Assembly: GCA_032622095.1 (NCBI GenBank)
Contig: CP136067.1
Location: 39,353,549-39,417,548, forward strand
Source: Siphonodentalium dalli
Taxonomy: Eukaryota > Mollusca > Scaphopoda > Gadilida > Siphonodentaliidae
DNA: 64,000 nt
Direction: 5' to 3'
Shown: positions 56,501-64,000 of the stretch, piece after piece
Position numbering within the stretch: the stretch's first letter is position 1
Layout of the letters: the number at the start of each line of letters is the position of its first letter
Translations under genes and position numbers: made by a program
Notes under the pieces: model-generated
The model's input: only the letters and a program-made list of their open reading frames with translations
The model's database searches: none
What the model was told of the DNA's origin: nothing

Positions 56501-58797
56501 CTGGCGGATGTTATTGTTTCAAACGTGTTATTTAAAACATTAAATTAAATAAATAAAAAAGAAATTAATTGAGCAGAGCTCAATCAAAAGAACAAAATAA
56601 TTAAAAACCTTTTTTTTTAGATTTAAATTCAATATTATTTTTAAACGATCAAAGTCACGCATATGTGGGTCCCACTGCTATTACCCGGTCCGGTTACCGG
56701 GGTGGGGGTGATTTAGCTGGATAAATTTCGTGACACCAATCATAAAATTAAAAACAAATTTCTGGCTAATTCCGGGCGTAATGCGATTATTTTAAATTTC
56801 AGTCAATTGCCGATCATTGAACATCCTTTGATCTGATTGGCTTTAACCTTCAAAGAGTTGCCACCCGATATTCATTCAACAATCAGTCGGTAATGTCCTT
56901 TACGTCATTGTTACCTCATAGGTTTCAATTGCCTGAATTATCATGTACTTGTTCTTGTCTTCATTTATTCGAACTGTAATAAGCATATTTGAAGAGTTTA
57001 GTTGCACACTTATTCATAGTTTAGGTGGCAATGGGTTTGTCGTGCTACTATAGTTGATATGGTAAGGATTTGATTCACCTCTATTACATATGTGAGCAAA
57101 TTGACAGGATCGGCGTGCTAACGATCACATGTCCCCAGAATAAAAATTGACCCCACTCCAATAATACTTAATCATGTAGAAAGTTATCCAACTTGGCCGG
57201 GCTTATTTTTAGAAGTCCACAAACATGTTCAAAATGCACAAAAATAACTTTTGTTACATAAATGTCTCACAAATGGGTAAAACGATATTGTGTTACTCTT
57301 CAGTTGGATGTATCCAGTGTCAAAATTGGTTTAAAAAAGACTCCGGTTACGAGCACAGGTCTGACGCAAACCGGCTGTTAAAAGTACTCGTTCGAGATGG
57401 CGTCCGCTAAACAGGGTCGGAATTTTTCACCGACTTGCGCTTCAAAAACACACTCAACGGTAAGTAGAATATATATATTATGCATCATTGGAAGCTGAAT
57501 TGTTTACTGAGCCACCAGACCACTCATGTCACACCACGGCATCGTATATCTCTCGTATCTATTGAAAAGAATAGTTTAAAAACCAACTATTTTGTGCGAG
57601 TCTACTCTGAGTCCTATTTATAGTTCTTATACAATACAACATATATATATAAATGTAAAATAAATACACAAAGATTGAATTTACACGATTGAAAACATAT
57701 ATATGGACACGAATATAACTTCATAAATATTTAGAGTGTATATACATTACTTCTTCGTTATATATTTGATTTATATTTGGCCAATGACAACTTAGTGTTA
57801 CTTCACTTACGTACAAAATGGCTGGTTTTGGAAAATTTTAATATTACTCTATAGGATTAAGTATCATTGGGGTGGGGTCAATTTTTGTTCTACAGACCTG
57901 TGTTAACGGTATGATGAAATCTAAGCGGTATTATGTGTAGGTATATATATGAACAATACGCAGCGGTGGTGAGTTACGTGGCAGTTGGAATGTTTTGTAT
58001 TAGGAGATCACGCTTACCCGGATCTAATAGGCATCTAACGGCATTCTGTCTCTCGTCTGATGATTGGATGGTATGCAGCCGCCACGACGGACTAGTAGTT
58101 GTGGTTTCCAAAGCTAAAAAAATATCCATTATTTTAAAGAAAAATAAGCATTTCGCTGCTTAGTTAGCAACGAAGTAGTCAGTCCGTTCGCTCGTGTGCG
58201 TTATAATTGATGTCCATGAGATATAGGCTATCTTGACTTGAACATTTTTGATTTGCGTAATATATTTAAAGGGAATGAGGCACACTTTTTTTCAACTTAT
58301 GAAGCCCCTCTCCCGATACAATATAATAGCACACATGTAATCAATGTCACGGTATAAACGTATTTACATTGTGATTAGTTTTGAGAAAAATAATTTTGAT
58401 TGCCTTCCGGAGGTGTGGAAATTTGTGTTTAAAACAATGTCGCTACATTATGAATATTCGGTAGAATTAGCGAGTGCTAATATATAATCTATTAGTTTAT
58501 GTTCGGAGGTAACAAAATAAAAGTAGACAATCATGTACTCGATATTGTTTTTTTTGTAGTGCCCTTGAAGACAGTACGTATAATTAATAAGAACGTGAAT
58601 GTTTGTGGGGGAGGTTGGTTGGTATATTGATATAGGCTATCATTTAGAGGCCTATGGTTACTAGACGTGGTCAGGGACGTATCGACAGGTATGTATAAGC
58701 CCTCAAACTTTGGTAATAATTTTTAACATTTGGAAATGTAATGACTGACACAACATTAGCTGGACATTTACACCACATATATAATATATTTGGAATC
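53531..58797. other. Long non-coding stretch
   Basis: Contains (TA)n at about 53652-53675, a C-run near 54262 and a second copy of the CCTGGACCGATTT repeat at 56450-56495. Short overlapping open frames on both strands near 55700-56110 show no domain. No gene is supported. Confidence 0.4.
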
Positions 58798-59044
58798 CTA
58801 TTAGGGCCACTTCCTAATGGCGCTTTCGGCGCGCGCCGAAAGCGACAAAAAGTCCGCCATTAGTAACGCGCCGAAAGCGACAAAAAGTGCGCCGAAAGCG
58901 ACAAAAAGTGCGCCGTTACGGCGCACTTTTTGTCGCTTTCGGCGCTTTCGGCGCTTTCGGCGCTTTCGGCGCACGCCGAAACATACCATAATGGCGCACT
59001 TTTTGTCGCTTCCGGCGCGCGCAATTAGGGAGTGGACCTAATAG
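58798..59044. mobile_element. GC-rich palindromic foldback element
   Basis: The ends are inverted repeats: CTATTAGGGCCACTTCCTAA on the left and, read inwards from the right, CTATTAGGTCCACTCCCTAA. Inside, GCGCCGAAAGCGACAAAAAGT is repeated on the left half and appears inverted on the right half (ACTTTTTGTCGCTTTCGGCGC), with CTTTCGGCG expanded four times. The centre is GTGCGCCGTTACGGCGCAC. The local GC content contrasts sharply with its surroundings. Open frames on both strands are a by-product of the repeat. Confidence 0.8.
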
Positions 59045-59159
59045 TATGCCTAATGGCGCATACGGACAGACGGACATACTGATAACATAATACGACCTTT
59101 TTTTTTTTAAAAGGGCGTATAAAAATCAAACAATGAGAATAAAGTCAACATATATTTAT

Positions 59160-59227
59160 GGAATCCTATTAGGGCCACTTTAAAATTGGATGTTTCGTAC
59201 GTTACTTGTGGGGTGCACCCCACAAGT
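59160..59227. repeat. Copy of the foldback end plus a perfect 24 bp palindrome
   Basis: The first 21 bases (59160-59180) repeat the left flank and end of the element at 58792-58812. Then 59204-59227 is a perfect palindrome with half-site ACTTGTGGGGTG. Confidence 0.75.
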
Positions 59228-59290
59228 CATGCAAACAAAAGATCGCACCTCACAAGTACCCTGTCATGCGTATGGACGTCCGTCCGTCCG

Positions 59291-59800
59291 TTAACATTTT
59301 TGGTTTCCGAACGATAACTCCAGTTTGGAATATTTGATCTGAACAAAGTTGGTATGTGTATTTCCCACCTAAAGATACAGGCCAAGTTCGAATATGGGTT
59401 ATGTCCAGTTATTTTTTACATGAGTTACGGCCCTTTTTCGACTTGGAATTTTACCGTCTGTTAACATTTTTGGTTTCTGACCGATAACTCCAGTTTGGAT
59501 TATTTGATCTGAACCAAAGTTGGTATGTGTATTTCTCAGCTAAAGATACAGGCCAAGTTCGAATATGGGTTCCGTCCAATTATTTTTACATGAGTTACGG
59601 CCCTTTTTCGACTTAGAATGTGACCAATTTCATAACATTTTGGTTTCCGACCGATAACTCCAGTTTTTATTATTTGAGCTGAACCAAAGCTGGTAGGTGT
59701 ATTTCCCAGCTAAAACTACACGCCAAGTTTGAATATAGGTTCTGTCTAATTATTTTTACATGAGTTATGACCATTTTTCGACTTAGAATTTGACCACATT
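59291..59800. repeat. Tandem repeat, about 170 bp, three copies
   Basis: Copies starting near 59291, 59461 and 59630 share TTTTTGGTTTC, CGATAACTCCAGTTTGGAT, GGTATGTGTATTTC, GCCAAGTTCGAATATGGGTT and ATGAGTTACGGCCCTTTTTCG. CGTCCGTCCGTCCG lies just upstream. Confidence 0.85.
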
Positions 59801-60118
59801 TTGGCATTGAAATTAGGGGTACATGTATATCAGATTTTCTTTAAATGTAAGCTCAAAGTATTATCTTATTTTGCGATAGTACAATTCGAAATGGCTAAAG
59901 GGCGTATTTTGCCACGCCCTAGCGATGCTCTTGTTAAACATGTAATTAGTTTTTTGACCCAAAAGTAGCATATGATTCTATTTTTTTTTTCAAACATTTT
60001 TTTCATCTGGACATGTTAAGGTGGACGCCACAGCGGATACACCCAATCTAGCTACATCACAGTTCCGTTAATGGATCAGCAGTTTGCATTGTCGTGTCTC
60101 TACCAGAAACCACAAATA
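59801..60118. other. Non-coding stretch
   Basis: No supported feature. Confidence 0.4.
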
Positions 60119-60570
60119 GGTTACATTGGTGTAACTAGGGGTCGGAGTGACATCTAGCGGATACGGGAGGAATATATAGGAGAGAATAAAATAGACACTG
60201 GGCCCTGATTGGTCAATAGCATTGTGTGCTTTTCGAATAAAAAAATCATCCCACCACTTCCCTATGATTTCCCATAGGTAAAATAACCATTGGCACAGGA
60301 ATTAACCCTTTATAGTGAAGTTTGACTTTTTTTGTGTGGTTTAAAATATGACAGTATTTTTGTATGCGGTTCTGTCACTAGTTACCAAAACACAAGATTT
60401 AAAGGCGAATTCTCTGCTAGACAGACATGTTTTTTTTTTGTGTAAAAAGTTTCCCAAAATGTCAATTTTGCAGATTTAAAGAAAATTTGTGTCCCAACAT
60501 TTATATTGCCAACAATATACGCTAAACGTTAGCACTGCTGCCTATGGAAAACATTTACACCAGTGTAACC
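60119..60570 (-). mobile_element. Solitary, diverged copy of the 451 bp unit (inverted)
   Basis: It begins GGTTACATTGGTGTAA and ends TTTACACCAGTGTAACC. Throughout it is the reverse complement of the 451 bp unit of the array at 41072-44227, with about 10 percent differences. TA is present on both sides. The 901 bp spacer is absent, so the unit can exist on its own. Confidence 0.88.
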
Positions 60571-63500
60571 TATATCATCAAAGTTAAAATTACGCCACAT
60601 ACCATCTTGCCGACAATTCAACTACAGTGATTATACCATTACATCAGCTATGTCTTTTGTTGATCGTTTTATATGAAGATGTTATGACCAGTTAATAGAA
60701 ATCCATCAGCACTTGTAATATATTTTCGTCTGTCGGTATACCTGAATATCCTTCCAGATATACCATTGCAATGTATATTTAAAACAATATTAAAATACCA
60801 ATATTGACAGTACCAAGGACAAAGTTCCCAAGATCGATTTCGCGTAAAACCACACCAATTATCAAGACCATTATAAAGTTTATAAATCGGTCCAAAATAG
60901 CCCTTAGTGTGTCGTATTGGGAAACAAAATTATTTTCATTTGACATATAACCCATCGAAATTGAACGAACCGAAGTCGATATATAGTATAGGAAATTTGC
61001 CGAATAAATCAGGTCATCTTGTGTGTGAGCTCAGTGGTGTTGGACCCAGTTATAGTATCAATATTTGCGAACAATAACATGTGGTGGTCGTGTACTCATA
61101 TGCTTTGACATAACATGCACATATAATTATGTTCAACAAGTCATTCCGAAGCCACCCATGCATTCCTTTTTTATTTCCCTCGGTGTGTTTGGGCACGATT
61201 TGTTCAACTTGTTGTTCAGGTTCAATTTTCAATGACAAGAATTCGCGAGATTGTGTGGAAACATGAACATGTATGTATTCGCAAACTTACAGGTATCATG
61301 TTGTGTGGTTTGTCCTCCTGTGTAACCTCCTCCTGGTTTCACTGGATGAAGATATACCTGTCTCCGTGGAACCCAACTCCGGAACTGCAACCAAGATGCC
61401 ACTTCTAAAACAAATATGTCCTAATGCAATGGGCAATCACCAGTCTAAAACGAAGCTGACTTTATTTTCGTACATTCCGATTTTCCAGAACCACCGCACA
61501 CGCGGGAATGGGGTGTACAAAGCTTTGATTGTTCATTCCGTACATCCGGTATCATTAACCCACATGGTGTCTCCGACATCGGAGTAATGGTTAAAATTTA
61601 TCTTATCATCATTCAGAGGATTATATCTATCGCTTTGTTGAACAATACTATCCTCTATTTTACATATGTTTCACGAATCAGTACTTCCTGACCATTCAAT
61701 AGAACCACGAACATACATGTAGCTTCAGAGTTCACGATGTCCGTGGCTACATTGGCTGATGTCCAATTCGTTTTAGAAAATGGTCTAAGAAAAGTTCATC
61801 TGGCCAATTGTGTTGATCGAAAAATGTGACATCTATCTGGGCCGACATTGGTCCCACCATATACGTGCGCGGTATTAATAATTGGCTACATGTGAATACA
61901 TGCGATATACGTGTGACCCGCAATAGGTTTGATGTTATTATTTTTAAGGATCATAGTACCCAGATATTTACCTTGAAATTGGGAAACTTGTTTGGTCAAT
62001 TGTTGTTTCGGAATTGTTTTATCATTTTTATTTTACAGTTAGCTTCTTTTTTATCAAATACATGCAGAAGCGACTAGACAGTTTCCTAATTCGTACCACG
62101 GTTGGGTGGCATACAGTAATCCACATCATCGATGGCAACGCTCAGTGACTGCAGTGGACTCTGGGGATACTGGCTTCGTTATTTTGAAGAAAAAAACTAG
62201 TACAATAACGTAATTTACAACACTGTGTATTTAGAACCGCAGTATACGTAGTTACGGCATCATTTTTGGGCATAACTACAATTTCGCATCGGAGCAGATG
62301 GCCAATAGTTATATCACAATTTCATAAGTTTAACACATCACTAAAGATTAAATAGTGCGGAGACGGTTTTCTAATTTCTGTTTACACCACAGACAATCCA
62401 GAGATTAACCACATGAATCACGTTTATAATATCACGTATTCATTTCAAATCGTCGAACAGACCATTTTCGGATACACTATAGGGAACTTCTTTAATTTCC
62501 CGATATTTCCAATTCCGTTGCTTATTCTGAATACACTCAGCACATATTCCCATCGCACCTCATGCACATTTTATTTCCACAACCGTTATATATGTAGAAA
62601 ATCGGTTGTTGATAGATTTCGCATTACAAGTTGAGTAGACAGTGTACTCGACAACTCAGTCAAAGCTTCTTGGAACTATAATTACACCAGCGTTGAATAA
62701 TTGTTGAGCAAGCTAAAAGTCAACGAGATTTTCAGTGTTGGTCATTGATTATGGCAATGACGAAATAACTTGACTGATCAGTTGCATTATACTAAAACAG
62801 CAAGCAATATTTCGATTCAGCGCGTATACTAGTACACACACGAAGCTATATTGATGCAGTGAATTGTTGATGGCGCAATTCATTAACAACAAAAGTACCG
62901 AAAACCAGCACATTATCTGCATATAATTGAATGTTTATAGATAATCTGTTTAGAATCGCTTCATTTTAAGTCGACAATGTGCTGAAAATGAGAACATTTT
63001 TGTCACATCACATAATAAGGCGATATGTGCAGACAATGACACAAAAAAAAAATTCACGACTTTTCAGGTGTATGCCCTTTAACTTGTGTTTTCTCTGTGG
63101 CCCGCGCCATACAACGAAATAACGGGTAAGAGTCCATTATCTGCTTATTTCAGAATCAAATAATCACATTATGTACATATTTCCACGAGGATATGTTGCA
63201 ATTTTAATTGAGTTGCCCGTCTAAACAATTGTCACCAATCATTTGATAATCCAACTATTGGTCGGTTCCGACTGATATTTAGTTTCAATTTACAAAGCTC
63301 TAAATTGACTAAATGAAACAAAATTTTGGGTTATTATGAAACTCACTGTGCCTCAATTTTTTACCGACTAAACTTCAATTAATAAAGGCAGCTAATTAAT
63401 AAAGTCTGCTAATATTAGGTTACAACCAATCCAATATTTAGTATAGTTCATCAACCCAACATAAGGTCACCCAAGGGGTAAGTTACAAAATCTGACTATA

Positions 63501-64000
63501 TATTTAGTCAATTTCAACTGTATTAATTTGGTAATTAAATATTTAGTCATCAAGCTGAAAAAAGGTATGTAAGCTTGGTGCGTAGTAGCAATAGGAGGCT
63601 TTCAAAGTATAACTGTTAACAAAATAATATAAAAGGAAATAATTTATTCGTCATTGCAGAGTCATTAAGAAAATCCCTAACAATATTCTTGCAGTTGATA
63701 CCTTTGTTCACAAAATACTACATGTGTGTTTGTGAATTTGTACAGCAAAGTATGTTTCAAAATCCACGCATATATCCCTTCAAATTAGACAGTGATCACC
63801 AATGCTTGAAGCGAATGATTCTCGGTAAATGTGGGTGTTAATCCTACATCCGAATAGTCAATTCTTGTTAATAGGGAGGGTGAATCATGAGCAGCAGTTA
63901 AGAAAATATGGAATTACAAGACATAGTTATTACACACTAATATCATAGTTTTCACACATTTGCATAAGTCATGTCCATAACTTCGATAAACCAAGAGGTC
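60571..64000. other. Non-coding stretch to the window end
   Basis: No gene could be supported. A minus-strand interval 61291-61404 has both an acceptor and a GTAAGT donor, is open in one frame and is phase 1-1, but shows no domain. An A-run lies near 63041. Confidence 0.35.

Noticed and set aside
58801-59041. Frames on both strands rich in Arg/Lys/Ser/Ala
   Set aside because: By-products of the short GC-rich words in the palindromic element.
61291-61404. Minus-strand interval with acceptor, GTAAGT donor and phase 1-1
   Set aside because: Open in one frame but with no domain or similarity to the D8C exons; 38 codons open by chance is plausible.
61273-61587. Plus-strand 104-codon frame with a hydrophobic start
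   Set aside because: The hydrophobic part could be a signal peptide, but the frame has no family and lies over the minus-strand exon candidate. Not enough support.
1-64000. CRISPR arrays, rRNA genes, bacterial operons
   Set aside because: None seen; the repeats present have eukaryotic transposon or satellite structure and no regular spacer pattern of a CRISPR type. tRNA genes could not be confirmed by eye.

Overview
The window is nuclear DNA of an animal, most likely a marine invertebrate. It is AT-rich, has no operons or dense genes, and carries intron-bounded exons plus several classes of eukaryotic transposable element. The transposon mix and an extracellular D8C-type domain would fit a mollusc or another lophotrochozoan, but the exact lineage is inference.

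Host genes. Three short minus-strand exons, each with canonical splice sites and each in phase 1-1, were read out: 50303-50518 (first half of a D8C domain of the uromodulin/GP2/OIT3 type), 12823-12996 (second half of the same domain) and 10001-10063 (a short Cys/Gly segment). They fit together in order and phase. If they form one gene, its roughly 37 kb intron holds most of the transposons described here. A possible first coding exon (minus, 4863-5050) and two small secreted Cys-rich peptide candidates (plus, about 36264-36563 and 48724-48996) are weaker calls.

Region by region. 1-6 kb holds degenerate tandem and inverted repeats. 6.0-9.57 kb is a LINE-type retrotransposon (endonuclease plus reverse transcriptase, one frameshift, a TATCC tail). 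10-16.9 kb holds two host exons, several foldback elements and a 5'-truncated LINE with a clear target-site duplication. 16879-32147 is a Ty3/Gypsy-type LTR retroelement on the minus strand, with 456 bp LTRs (one mismatch seen) and an ACAC target duplication. Its order on the minus strand is leader minisatellite, signal-peptide leader ORF, gag, pol (protease, RT, RNase H, integrase) and an envelope gene of the baculovirus-F/errantivirus type. Pol has one frameshift and one in-frame stop, and env is split by a 492 bp insertion.

The most unusual feature lies between pol and env, where the opposite strand carries two intact small ORFs (21151-21456 and 22825-23100). They are recognisably paralogous, and each has a TATA box just upstream. 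The element therefore looks ambisense, with a duplicated antisense accessory gene.

38114-47883 is a second, originally full-length LINE bounded by a 15 bp target duplication. Its ORF2 is split right after the start codon by a 3.2 kb array made of three 451 bp units separated by two 901 bp spacers. A solitary inverted relative of the 451 bp unit lies at about 60119-60570. The rest (48-64 kb) is mostly non-coding, with foldback repeats, a very GC-rich palindromic element at 58798-59044 and a three-copy tandem repeat at 59291-59800.
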